A DNA stretch of 64,000 nt from Morella rubra (taxonomy: Eukaryota > Streptophyta > Magnoliopsida > Fagales > Myricaceae): positions 16,408,435 to 16,472,434 of the forward strand of contig CM025851.1 in the NCBI GenBank assembly GCA_003952965.2. The letters are read 5' to 3'. The notes beneath the pieces were generated by a model, which worked only from the letters and a program-made list of their open reading frames with translations, searched no databases and had not been told where the DNA came from. Position numbers and translations under genes: made by a program. Shown here one piece after another: positions 11,293-21,859 of the stretch; position 1 is the first letter of the stretch; the number at the start of each line of letters is the position of its first letter.

Positions 11293-12521
11293 GGTATGGA
11301 TTCTACAAGTTTAAAACGCATGAAGTAGACTTTAGAGTAGCTACTTGTAGTAGGACCAGCATCGGCTGTCCAGTACTCCATGGCAGAGCTAAGGTAAAAA
11401 TATCATGTGGTTATCATTTTCCGGCCGGATATAGTTATTTCTACCCTCTGTGTATGCAATTTTCCAATCTCTCATCTCCTTTATGCGCCTTTGATATCTG
11501 TTGTAATAAAATATGATAGCTTTAATTCAAATTTGTATTAATTGAGGGAACGTGCTTAAATATTCTGCGGGTTACCATATTTGATCAATTTTCCTCTCCG
11601 ACACTAGCGTTTTCCCATCTATTCCATTTTCTTCTTCACTTTCATGGACATAATTAATTCACCAAGTAACTTTTTCGGTACTGTACAATATTCCTCACGT
11701 CATCATTAATCAGTTCTTTCGGTGTCTCGGGCAAAACTCTTTATTTTTTTTGGTTCTATTGTTTTTCATAAGCCTTTTCTTAATGGGTTCAATCAATATT
11801 CGGAAAACAACTACTCGAAGTACTGCCGAGTGAAAAGAACACACACGCAGTACAGCAGCATATATATCACATCGACTACGTACTAAGAAAATCATCAAAC
11901 AGTGTACCCTTGGTACGTGGGCAAAGTCTAGGAGTGGTCCAAAGTACAACCAAAGTCAAAAAGGGCTTCATTGACATGTAATATGCGGACTACTTTGCCA
12001 CCAATATATACGTTCCTCCAATTCTTTTGAACACGTCTCGTGGAACTCATTCTGATCCGTGGCAATTAGCCAAAGCGCTTTTAGATTTGAAACGAAAGAG
12101 ACCCCCATCCACCTTTTTACTTTGTGTCCTGTGGCCAGAGCTTTATGGCGGCATTCACTTAAGCCATTGGATGTCACCAGGATTCCACATGATTCAATAA
12201 AGGATGTTGTGTCCTTTATCGTCCTGGAAAAAGGTCAATTGCATTTAACCAACAGAGAACATCGGTCCCTCATTATTAATGTTGCCATTGTCATTGATAC
12301 AATTTGGCAGACTCGAAATGGGGTGATGCATAGAGGGGAAGAGGTGAATCTTCAACGGCTCATCAACTGTGTTAATGCTCGTGTATCAGAACATTTTCAA
12401 GCCTGGCAGGAACGGGATAGCATTAACAACAAGATCTGGAAACCACCAGATTGGGGGTGATTAAAACTTAACATTGATGTTGCAGTTCGTGGAAATGGGT
12501 CAGTCATAGCGCTGTCATGTA

Positions 12522-13152
12522 GAGACAGTTCGAGTGGGTCCGGATTCAGTCCAGACCGTACGGTTCCAGACGTATCCAAACCCGCGATCTGGATTAAATC
12601 CCACGAAATGGACGATAGAGAGGCCTCCACGTCATTTAATGAGGCCTCTCTGCCGTCGGCTCGGCTCTTTGCTGAGCGAGCCAGCGCACGTTCAAGACCT
12701 CTTTTTTTTGTCTCCACATCTGTATCGGTCAGACCACTATTATTTAATTACAACCACACCTTCGACCGGTACAGCTGCTACTTTAAAATCCCTTCACATT
12801 TTCAAACCCATTTCAAAATCCTTCAACGTTTCAAAACCCATTTCAAAATCATTCGACTTTCAAAACCCTCAAATCTCTCCCATTTCGAAATCCCTCTCCC
12901 TCGAAATCTCTCGATCACTTTCCACTCTCCACTCTCCACTCTCCATGCTGGCTCTCTCCCTTAACTCACTGCTACATCACTCACCTCGCTGGTTCTCTCT
13001 CTCTCTCTCTCTATGGCCTCTCACTCGATTTACTAACATTGTTTGTTTAATTTTGTTTTCTGTTAGGTTCCGATCTTCTAGTCAAGAATGTGGGGATTTT
13101 GAGTTGCTGAGTGGCCACATTAACAGTAAGCCCTATATAATTTTTGTTTTCT
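12522..13152. repeat. Left long terminal inverted repeat of the Pack-MULE-like element
   Basis: The inverted partner is 16425-17101. Shared landmarks, in order, are 'agaccgtacgg', 'gaggcctc' repeats, 'gtctccacatctgta', 'ggtacagctgctac', 'ctctatggcctctcactc', 'gttttctgttaggttcc' and 'ggccacattaacag'. The arm holds CT-rich stretches and short open frames (12534-13172, 12608-12964) that I take as noncoding translations of the repeat. Confidence 0.75.
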
Positions 13153-13257
13153 TTGCTGTAATGTTGGATTGAGGTTTTGGGGTTACAAAAGGGGTTATGC
13201 TTCTCCTGCATTTCTACACAATATTGTTTGACCAGATTTTAGCAATAAATCTGGGTT

Positions 13258-13825
13258 AATTCGTGCCTTGTTCCTCCTGGGTTAATTGTTGCGAGTCTGC
13301 CTGTCCTTATTATGCTAATAAATGTGGTCGTGATTGGTTTGTCAGCTGAATATCTCACATGAGTGCTTATTGTTCCATTTGAGAAGAGTCATGTCAACAG
13401 ATTTTAGGTGCTGGGTCGTACCACTGTGGCTAATCCTTTAGAATTAAATGGAGCTTGAGCTTGTTAAGACACCTTGAAGCGCTGTTTGATTCTTCTTCGT
13501 GGTATTACCCTCTGTTCTGTTTATGTCTTAATGAAGTTCGTGTGTCTCAACTATTTTTTGTGTTGCTTATGACTTCTACATTCGTGCCTTGTACCTCCTG
13601 GGTTAATTGTTGCGAGTCTGCCTGTGCTTATTATGCTAATAAGTGGTCGTGATTGCTTCGTTAGCAGAATATCTCACATGAGTGCTTATTGTTACATTTG
13701 AGAAGAGTCATGTCAACAGATTTTAGGTGCTAGGTCGTAACATTGTTACTAGTCCTTTAGAATTAATGGAGCTTGAGCTTGTTAAGACACTTTGTAGTGC
13801 TGTTTGATTCTTCTTCATATTATTG
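13258..13825 (+). repeat. Two direct copies of a 245-bp block inside the element
   Basis: 13258-13505 and 13581-13825 are near-identical from 'ttcgtgccttg' through 'gttaagacac' to 'gtttgattcttcttc'. The second copy runs into the polypyrimidine tract and acceptor of the captured TMA7 exon, so the duplicated block is probably captured TMA7 intron sequence. Confidence 0.75.
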
Positions 13826-13853
13826 TCACACTCATTTTATTTGCTCCCTCCAG

Positions 13854-14066
13854 ATTGACATGGCCAATATCCAGAAGAGGAAGGACGAGGAAAAAGTAAT
13901 GCATCGGTTTCTCTCTCCATGATGTTCCCTTTATTTTTTTTTTTTAATTACATTTTCTATTTTCGAGTTGGACTTGGATGATGAGTAGGCGCTGAAGGAG
14001 CTTAGAGCTAAGGCATAGAATGGCCCTATCAGAGGTGCTGGTCTCAAGAAAAGCGGGAAAAAATAA
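13854..14066 (+). pseudogene. Captured TMA7 fragment (translation machinery-associated protein 7)
   Basis: Two exons with consensus splice sites encode the C-terminal half of TMA7. Exon 13854-13895 reads IDMANIQKRKDEEK, followed by an intron from gtaatg to gagtag, then exon 13989-14066 reads ALKELRAKA, a TAG stop, then NGPIRGAGLKKSGKK and TAA. Intact plant TMA7 has a basic, lysine-rich N-terminal part and ends in ...GGAGLKKSGKK. Here the N-terminal half is missing and the glutamine usual after AKA is a stop, so this is a non-functional captured fragment. TMA7 is a small ribosome-associated protein. The following 300 bp may be its 3' UTR. The parent gene is not in this window. Confidence 0.75.
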
Positions 14067-15210
14067 GGACTTCAAAACCCAGATTAGGACTCTTGATACA
14101 TCAATTTGATGATATAACTAGACAAATGTATAATATAACTTTCCATGCGTGTTACTCCACTCTGGAGTGATCTTTATCTAAGACAAGTTTGCCTAGTTGA
14201 ACGATTGTGCTATCAACCTGTTCCTAAATGGTTGTCCTCCCTGCACTTTGTTCGAGGAAATGATTTGGATCTTTAATCCCTCAGTGCTCGCTCTAAATGG
14301 TGAATTCATATCAATTAGGAGGTGGTTCATTGCAATATTGTATCTAGTGCAGTACATTTGAAATAAGTTAACTAGTGTGGTGAAAGATAACAAGCAAACA
14401 CTTCCACATGGTCAGATCATGTGGGAAGTGTTGATTTATTGAGTAAAGCAATATGGCCCTGAATCATTTATTAAAGGATAAATAGTGGTCTGATTGAAAA
14501 TCAAATAAATTCTTAAATTTTAAAATTCATTAAATCAGTCCTTAGCTTAAGATTTGTCAAGATTTTGGTTCCCTTAGTTTAAGATTTATCAAGACTTTGG
14601 TCATTTGCTACTTTTTTAATGCCAATATGCTTTGTGCGGTCAATTGCCAATTTCCTGTCTCGGTTGCCGTTTCCTCATCAGAAGATCGAGACCCAGGAAA
14701 AATCCTAGTATTGCAACGTTGTAATGAAAAGAAAAAATCAACAAATTTTAAGGGCATAATTTCGTGAAGCAATGAAATTTACAGACCCAATCAACTCTCT
14801 ATAGACTACAGAATAGATTGGAACTAGGGATTTGAGCAAGGTATTATGACTATATGTTTCCAACAATATCTGTATTTAGCAAACAAAAAATTATAATAAA
14901 ATTGATAATTGGATTTGTCTTAATATAAGATTATTGCACAACACTTGATCCTCGTCCTAGAAGATGATACCTTATTCTTACTCTTCACGGCGTAGCACTT
15001 GATCCTAAGCATGGTCTCCAATTTTTTCTGTGTTCACAAGAAATTTTTGCAGATTTATCAGTTATCATAATGAATACCACTTACTAAGACATATTAGCAC
15101 ATTACTCTTAGGAATGAATCAATACTCACAATAAGACAACGTCCTGATTGATGATGGGTGAAACAAATGTTCTACAAGCAAGCGAAGAAGACAAATCAGT
15201 GCTACATCAT

Positions 15211-15509
15211 ACATTGGAGAATCCTCATCTCTTGTGACAGAAAGAAAATTGCAAACAGTCATATAAAAAGCTACCATTGGAATTTGGAATGAAAATTGAA
15301 AACAAGAATAAAGGACATACATATGCACGGGCACATCCATTCCAAATGCAAGAGTAGTATACTCGGGAGGAAGACTATTAGTCAGTCAGTAATGCCATAC
15401 CTCTAGTTTCAGATCACAATGGACAACACCCAAAAGATGACAATACGCAACCACACTCAAAATTTGCACAACAAATTTTTTGGCATCTTCCTCTGTGTAT
15501 CTTCCACCT
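15211..15509 (-). pseudogene. Captured CDPK-related kinase (CRK) fragment
   Basis: Exon 15401-15509 reads [18 protein letters not shown], then [19 protein letters not shown]. This matches the segment leading into the catalytic loop of plant CDPK-related kinases (GG-YTEEDAK, AFCHLQGVVHRDLKPE). It has a good acceptor (catag) and donor (gtatgg). A second piece at about 15211-15250 reads NFLSVTRDEDSPM, like the NFLF-x-RDED-P-M exon that follows in CRK genes, but its acceptor AG is imperfect. The catalytic-loop HRD reads HCD and the KPE lysine-proline step reads KLE, so the fragment could not encode an active kinase. The rest of the kinase is absent. It lies opposite in strand to the TMA7 fragment, so the two were probably acquired separately. 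Confidence 0.7.
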
Positions 15510-16424
15510 CTATGTTGAAGGATAACAAAGCTTAACAAGTGCAATCATCAAACTAAACTCATAGGAAACATAAGTGGACTTATTGACCACGTTAAAAGAA
15601 ACCTTTTTTGTACAAACAAAATGAAGTAGTCCATTTTTTCCTTGATGGAATTCTGTCCAATAGTTCTCCACCCTAGTCAAAGAAAATCCAAATACTTCAG
15701 AACACACTTCTAAGGGCAACAATACAAATAAAATGCACAGACTAGCCCATGATCTATATATTCAGCTAACAGAGGAATATTCTTTGCAATATTGAAGAGA
15801 GAGAGTTATTATATAATAAAAAAAAATCAAAAGTAAAATTCGCTAAATTACAAGAAATAGAAAAAGACAAAATTGAAATTGTACAAGCAGTAGGAACTCC
15901 CGATGCCTCTTCACCATTCATTTTTTGGACGGATTTATATTGAAGATTTTTAAAGGATAAAGTACCTAAGTGCCTAGTTGAGGGGGACAAATTGATTTTG
16001 CCCTCTAATTATGAGCGAACTATAACATTTTCCTTTTAAATTTCTTAAATTTTAGCAAATATTCTTAATTTTACTAATAGTTTGCTATAATTTTTTCTTG
16101 CTTATATTCTTCTCAAATGTTTTCAATTTATCTTTAAATGTTCATTCCTTTATATGTTCCATCTTTTTTTTTAATAAGAAAAAAAAATTCTCAAGGATGT
16201 AAATCTTAGGAATAATGACTAGAAAGTAAAACCAAACAAACAACAACCACCCTACAAACAACCAAACACCCTACTAACCACAGCACCCATGAAATTGAAC
16301 AAAAAATTTTAATGTTTCATAATCACCCGAAACATCTCATCAATGCCGAAAAAATCTATATTGAAGAGAGAGAGTTACAGTTGTGAATCCTACAATCTAG
16401 CCAAAAGCAAACTAGGAAATCCAA

Positions 16425-17101
16425 ACAAAAATTATATAGGGTTTCCTGTTAATGTGGCCACTACAGTAACTCAAAATCCTCATGTTCTTGACTAGAAGAT
16501 TGGAACCTAACAGAAAACAAAATCAAACAAAAAATGTTAGAGTGAGAGGCCATAGAGAGAGAGACAGACAGAACCAGCGACCACACTTGACCCACTATGT
16601 GTAGTTTCTTCCGCTCTTCAAACGAAAACTAAAAAAAGGGTGGGATTTGAGGGATTTCAAAATAGGAGGGATTTGAGGGATTTCCAAATAGGTGGGAAAC
16701 TAAAATATAGAGATTTAGGAAGAAATGAGTGGGATTTGGGAAGAAATGAGTGGGATTTGGGAAAGAGGTGGGTGAAATGGGTTTTGAAACACCGAATGAT
16801 TTTGAAATGGGTTTTAAAATGTGAAGGGATTTTGAAGTAGCAGCTGTACCGGTCCAAGGTGTGGTCGCACATAAATTATAGTGGTCCGACCGGTACAGAT
16901 GTGGAGACAAAAAAAGAGGTCCTGAACTCGCACTAGCTCGCTCAGGAAAGAGCCGAGCTGAGCCGATGACAGAGAGGCCTCATTAAATGACGTAGAGGCC
17001 TCTCTGTCGTCCATTTCGTGAGATTTAATCCAGACTGCGGGTCTGGATGCGTCTGGACCCGTACGGTCTATATTGAATCCGAACCCAGTTTGAGTTCCCT
17101 C
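16425..17101. repeat. Right long terminal inverted repeat of the Pack-MULE-like element
   Basis: This is the reverse complement of the left arm at 12522-13152, with small indels. Its inner end lies near 'attatatagggtttcctgttaatgtggcc'. Beyond that the two arms stop matching. Confidence 0.75.
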
Positions 17102-18082
17102 TGTATGGCATACACGGAATTTATCAATGCTATGGACCCTTAATTGGCGAAGCAATTGCAGTGAAAACTGCTCTGGAAAAGGCAACTCAGCAGGGATGGA
17201 GTAAAGTTATGGTGGAGAGTGATTCCTTAACGTTGGGCAATGAAGTGAATAATAGTCCTGATCATACTATATGGATTATTGCAGAGCAAGTGGAAGCTAT
17301 TGAGGACCTGCTGAAAAGATTCCCCGATTGGCAGATCAGATGGATACCCAGGAAGGCTAACCGAATGGCTCACCTTTTGGCGAAGTGGGCAGCTTCTTCT
17401 GGTGAGGAGGGAGTAATCCCTTTAGATACTACCCCGGTTTTTGTAAAATTCTGTGATCTGTAATCGTGGACTTCCATTGCCTGTTTCCCTTAGGTTTCAG
17501 TAATGAAACGTGATTTAAAAAAAAAAAAAAAAAGGCAAGGTGCTAATTAAAGGTGAAATGGCCATCAATCATATCCTTTTCCCCCCTCATATATGCATGT
17601 TCTAGTCCAGCAAAAGACAGCCTAGCTATTCTAATATTATGAAGATATAGCTGCAACATCATTGCTTAAAGTAAAGTAAATAAATTTACAACGTTTCCAT
17701 GGAGAACTTGGTCAAAAATCTTTATACTCGGTTAAGTGTTAACCATGCAGTAACTCCGGAGTTAAAGTGCTACACAGCCGGCGGGTAGTCAGTAACTTCC
17801 CAAAACCTCCAAAGCTGAAAGCGATGCTAGCTAGGAATTACCAAGGTGGGGAAAAAGTATGCGCAGTGAAAAATAGAAAATGGTGCAAAGAAAGAGTCGA
17901 GAAATGAAGCAAGTCCAACTTTGCCAAGTTTGTGCTCACATGGTAGTCATGAATCCACCTGCAGGTCAAGAAAAAACCAAAACATATCAGGAAAACCCAA
18001 TAAGAGAAGCATAATGTGACGACTCGCTTTCCTAAGCATTGCGTGAGCATATATGTAGGAGGGCAACTTCGCTTTCACAAGC

Positions 18083-19041
18083 GGGTTACTTGATAATTTA
18101 TTAATTTCCACTTCTATTGGGCATTCCAGAAGTACTGCCAAATCAAATACAAATAAAGTCTATAAAATAAGAGGAGAGTGATTTCCCAAAATCCCACCTA
18201 AATGATATGACAAATTTTGATTCAAAACAGGTTGGGGAAGAAGAGAGGGGGGGGGGGGGGGTTTAATACGAACTTTTGACTTGAAGGGAATGCTTGCTAA
18301 ACTTCAGTCCACAGGCCGCCAAGGCAAAGCAAAGGGGGAAAAGGCCGGTAACAGTAAGAATTTACATCATACCATTGACTACAACTAAATGACTTTTGTG
18401 CCAAATTGCCAAATTACCAAATTGAAACGCTTGGAGAAGCAAAGCAGAAGGTCCTCTGCATGCCATCCATGCCCCATTTACTTCAGAAGTGGGCTCGCTT
18501 GGAGGATGAAGATGCTAGACACGATTAGTACTTCAAGAAGTTGTTTGACTTAGATAGAAACTTCCAACCATGTGGTTTTCCCCACAAGAAGTTAATAGGC
18601 TATGGCTGGCCGGGTCAGATGTTGACACCTAACACCTAACCTGTGCATAGTTGGAGGTCAGTCTACCCATGAAGAAAATAATATCACATGAATTGAAGTG
18701 GGCTTTTCTCTGCTAACCCCATTACCCCCTCCCTTGGCCCGAGTTTGCTTCCCATTTAAAGATTTATAAGCCGAGTTACATCCTCTAATTATTTCATGGT
18801 TTACCCAAGGTATTAGGTACTTGACCCTAACGAAAAGGGGTACAACTTTATTTTAGCCACCTCGGTGCGTATTTCATACCAATTTAAGCATTTTTTATTG
18901 ACTAAAATGTTAGAAATTTAATACATTCCCAATTTGGGTAGATTCATCTGAATCCAATGTAAAAATTAGGCGCAACAAATTTATTTTTATTATGAAAAGC
19001 AAATGTTAGGAATAACTGACATTATTTTATTTTTATTTTTC
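18083..19041. other. Intergenic region upstream of the ATL gene
   Basis: No gene seen. A run of about 14-16 G lies at about 18248-18262. The rest is unremarkable AT-rich DNA that merges into the ATL promoter. Confidence 0.5.
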
Positions 19042-19048
19042 TATAAAT
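19042..19048 (+). promoter_or_regulatory. TATA box of the ATL gene
   Basis: TATAAAT in the context ttctataaatagagaa lies 361 bp upstream of the ATG. It is a close match to plant TATA consensus and would give a 5' UTR of about 330 bp. No intron is evident in the leader. Confidence 0.5.
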
Positions 19049-19408
19049 AGAGAATGTTTTCTTATCCACACTTGAATACTCTAGAGTCTATGATGTCTAT
19101 AATTTAAAAATAGAGGATAAACAGTGCGAATACTGTTTGGGTAAACAATTTGCATGGATCATCCATTGGAGGACCCGAAAACCAGGCCCAAAGCCGACCA
19201 ACTCTCTCCCACCATGACCATCTTCCCAAGAAGGAAAATAAATGCTGCTCTAGTCCTCTGAGTTGCCCAAACCTAAATGAATTAAATGCAGCAGCTGGAA
19301 TGCTCACCCACCCTCCCTTGCCAAAAAAAAATCTCGGCCCCCTAATTCCCTCCCCTCTCCTCCAACAAATGGCTAAATCCCCTCCTCTCCCTCCTTTCCT
19401 CCTCTCCA

Positions 19409-19990
19409 ATGTCCAACCCGCCCCCAGCTAGTCCAAACTACCTCACCAACCTTGGCCTCGGCTACGCCATCGCCATCGCTCTCTGCTTCCTCGTCCTCCT
19501 CTCCGCCCTCCTCCTCGCCTCCTACCTCTGCTGCCGTTCTCACCGCTCTCCTAATAATCCCAATACAAGAACCAACACCAACCCCAACCCCAACACCAAT
19601 CCCAACGACGGTATCATCCTTCCCCGCATAATCTTCGTCGCGGAGGACGAAGACGAAGACCAATTACGCGAGGAAAACGTCGCTGTTGGGCTCGACCAGA
19701 GTGTAATCAACTCGTACCCCAAGTTCCCGTACTACAGTAAGGATGGTAACATAGGCACTAATAGTACAACGTGTTCGATCTGCTTGTGCGAGTACAAAGA
19801 CGCGGAGATGCTTAGGATGATGCCCGAGTGTCGGCACTACTTTCACCTGTACTGCCTCGACGCCTGGTTGAAGTTGAATGGGTCGTGTCCGGTTTGCCGG
19901 AACTCTCCGTTGCCGACCCCACTGTCCACGCCGCTCTCCGAGGTCGTTCCGCTCTCTCAGTACGCCGCGGATCGGAGGCGGCGGCGGTGA
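19409..19990 (+). CDS. ATL-family RING-H2 E3 ubiquitin ligase
   Basis: Single-exon gene of 193 codons. The N-terminus has one membrane segment (residues about 17-40, GYAIAIALCFLVLLSALLLA), then an Asn/Pro-rich linker (49-67). The GLD motif typical of ATL proteins is at 94-96. A complete RING-H2 domain follows at 122-163: C-x2-C, C-x-H-x2-H-x2-C, then C-P-V-C, with a Trp (DAWLKLNGSC) before the last pair and the Pro before the third Cys. The start NYLTNLGLGYAIAIAL and the tail SPLPTPLSTPLSEVVPL resemble the ATL67-69 group. The protein should be anchored in a membrane with the RING in the cytosol and transfer ubiquitin from an E2. Its substrate cannot be told. The frame is GC-rich against its surroundings, as expected for an intronless ATL gene. 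Confidence 0.9.
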   Translation: MSNPPPASPNYLTNLGLGYAIAIALCFLVLLSALLLASYLCCRSHRSPNNPNTRTNTNPNPNTNPNDGIILPRIIFVAEDEDEDQLREENVAVGLDQSVINSYPKFPYYSKDGNIGTNSTTCSICLCEYKDAEMLRMMPECRHYFHLYCLDAWLKLNGSCPVCRNSPLPTPLSTPLSEVVPLSQYAADRRRRR

Positions 19991-21640
19991 TAAAGTTGTG
20001 GGCTTTCCCAATTTTGTTTTATGATCTTTTTGGGTGCTTAGCTTGGGGTTATGCTTCTTTGTGTGTTTGTTTGGTCGCTTAGTGGGAAAATGTATACTTT
20101 TTGGAGAGGTTGTTTTTTGGGCTTTTTATTGGGTTTCTGTTTTACGGGATCATAGTTTATGCTTGATGAAATTAGAGCACAAAATATATTAATCTTATTC
20201 AACTGATTGTTGCATTCTGAAAATTTACTTCTTTTTGCCAAATGCCTGGGTTGTACTTGTACATGTACACCACCTTACTTTAATCCAAACTTCCTGTACT
20301 CAACCTGGCTGATTCTGTACTTACTGTTTGTTTATAACATTTGCGGAGTTTGGAGTGCTTTGTCTTCTCCGTCTTCCTCTTCTTCTTCTTCTTTCCCACT
20401 TTTGGGGCGCACAGTCTTAGAGGATCCCCATCATCAAATGATTCCATGCAGTTGCAGAAGTCGAAACAGAAGCGGCTTGCTCCTTGTTATCCCATTATCT
20501 TAGGCCGTCTAATTTGTGTGTTGTTGTTATTCATAATCCTTGCTGTTTTTCCGTTTCTTGTTCTTTTTCTTTTGTGTCTATGGTTGGATGAAAACAACAG
20601 ATGCTGTTTTCTCGGGGAAAACGGTCCCCTGTTCATTAATAATTAATGTAACAGTTGTATACAGGTGGTTCTGCATAAAAATGGGTATTATATTGATATG
20701 ATCTGTTATTTCCTTCATTTAAAGAAGTTGTTTAATACTCGCAACAAAATTTGGTAGGTCTAATCTCTCCAGCGCAACAGGCCAAAATTATCTCCACCAC
20801 ATTTACTAGAGGTTATACGGTAGCCTTGGGGTCCTCTTACTTTTCTCAGTTTCTGGGTTCTAAATAGATTGTGCTGATCACTTTGTTGTCCGACTGTTTA
20901 CACACCTTTGACAAATTTCCTTGTAGCCTTTTTGTTTTTTCAAAAAAAAAAACTGGCGGATTTTATAATCTGACGCACGTGTCACTTGCAACACGAAACT
21001 TGATCTCCAGTTAATCTCTAACAGCGTTTCTCTCGTGTTCATCAAATGAGCAAATACGTGAGTTGACGACGGGTGTCAAAAGAAAGTGATATAATTTGTC
21101 ATCTACCTGACTAGCTGCCTCTAACCAGTTGGAGAGAATATTAAAATTAAGCTAATTATTTAATACGAATTACCAAAACAGTGCTGCTCGAACGTGTGGT
21201 TTCTATTTTCGTTACTAACTCGAAGGCTCAATGAAGCTGATTCGAGCGTTGTCGCTGACACATATCTAATTTAAGACCGACGGCATCATTTGTTGTCCGT
21301 GTCTCTAACTGGACTCTTCAAGGATTTACAGCGAAATTCAATCAAGTTAGGAAAACCCTTCTACAGTTCCGGTCTTCGACTTATCATGTATATATTAAAG
21401 ATAATATCATAATTAATTTATTAAATTTGATATAATATTATTGCAATATTAGATATTCAAATTTTAATGTGAATATTTTAAAGATCTTAGAATTTAAACG
21501 TAGGAAAATATAATACAAATATTGAGATAAGTCTTATAAACACAATCACTTGAATCTCCGTCTCTTATTACTATTTCTCTTCTTTTCTTTGGCTCACTTT
21601 TTTTTTTTCTTTCTTCTGTGCAGTCTTTTGGAAGCTTCAA
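19991..21640. other. ATL 3' region and intergenic DNA
   Basis: The first 600-700 bp probably contain the ATL 3' UTR. No further gene is recognisable. Short frames such as 20207-20503 and 20341-20646 are pyrimidine-rich and look like chance. Confidence 0.45.
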
Positions 21641-21859
21641 AAAGAACCTAAGACAGTGAGGTGTTTAATGGTACGTCGAGAGGGCTTTAGTTCTGCAGAG
21701 AGCTAAATCACACTCTGATTGCTCACTGCCATGAATTATGAACAGGTATAATTTCCAGAAGGCCCAGAACTGTTCTGAAACAAGATGCTAAAGTTTAATA
21801 TACATTGATGCACTTTAGAGCATAAGACACAGTACCTCCCCCGAAAAAGGGAAGAGTAT

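Larger units (their letters stand above)
12522..17101. mobile_element. Long-TIR Pack-MULE-like element carrying two host gene fragments
   Basis: This is a 4580-bp element inside the LINE RNase H region. Its termini are inverted copies: GAGACAGTTCGAGTGGGT on the left and, reversed, GAGGGAACTCAAACTGGGT on the right. The similarity runs for about 630-680 bp. Taking these ends, the 9-bp flanks are tgtcatgta and tgtatggca, matching at only 5 of 9, but removing the element plus one 9-mer keeps the LINE RNase H frame open across the junction. Long TIRs, a GAG start and captured exons suit a Pack-MULE. There is no transposase inside. It carries TMA7 exons (13854-14066, plus) and a CDPK-related kinase exon (15211-15509, minus), each with introns, so capture was at DNA level. 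Confidence 0.75.
12099..17534 (+). mobile_element. 5'-truncated L1-type LINE, split by an inner element
   Basis: The LINE consists of 12099-12521 plus 17102-17534. The first part encodes the reverse-transcriptase zinc-binding segment (ETPIHLFTLCPVARALW, the usual E-x3-H-L-F-x2-C-P-x-A-R pattern) and the start of the RNase H domain (LKLNIDVAVRGNGSVIAL). The second part encodes the rest of RNase H (LIGEAIAVKTALEKA, VMVESDS, ANRMAHLLAKWA) and ends in an A tail at 17517-17534. Endonuclease and reverse transcriptase are missing, so it was truncated on insertion. Against unit A the insertion lies between 'gaaacgaaag' and 'gcaaggtg', with at most a 4-bp target repeat (aaag). An in-frame TGA sits just before the RNase H start. 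Confidence 0.85.
9326..18082 (+). repeat. Tandem duplication, unit B, split by nested transposons
   Basis: This is the second copy of the 5030-8897 unit. It is continuous from about 9326 to 12098, is then interrupted by 5436 bp of LINE plus inner element, and resumes at 17535 with 'gcaaggtgctaattaaagg', exactly where unit A continues at 8381. Comparison with unit A therefore gives the empty-site sequence and shows that the transposon insertion followed the duplication, or at least affects only this copy. Confidence 0.85.

Noticed and set aside
12534-13172. 212-codon open frame near the start of the Pack-MULE-like element
   Set aside because: It is a serine/proline-rich translation of the CT-rich terminal inverted repeat. 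The overlapping frames in the other arm read equally open, and no family features are visible.
19104-20011. Minus-strand frames opposite the ATL gene
   Set aside because: The GC-rich single-exon ATL frame creates long mirror frames. Only the plus strand shows TM, GLD and RING-H2 features.
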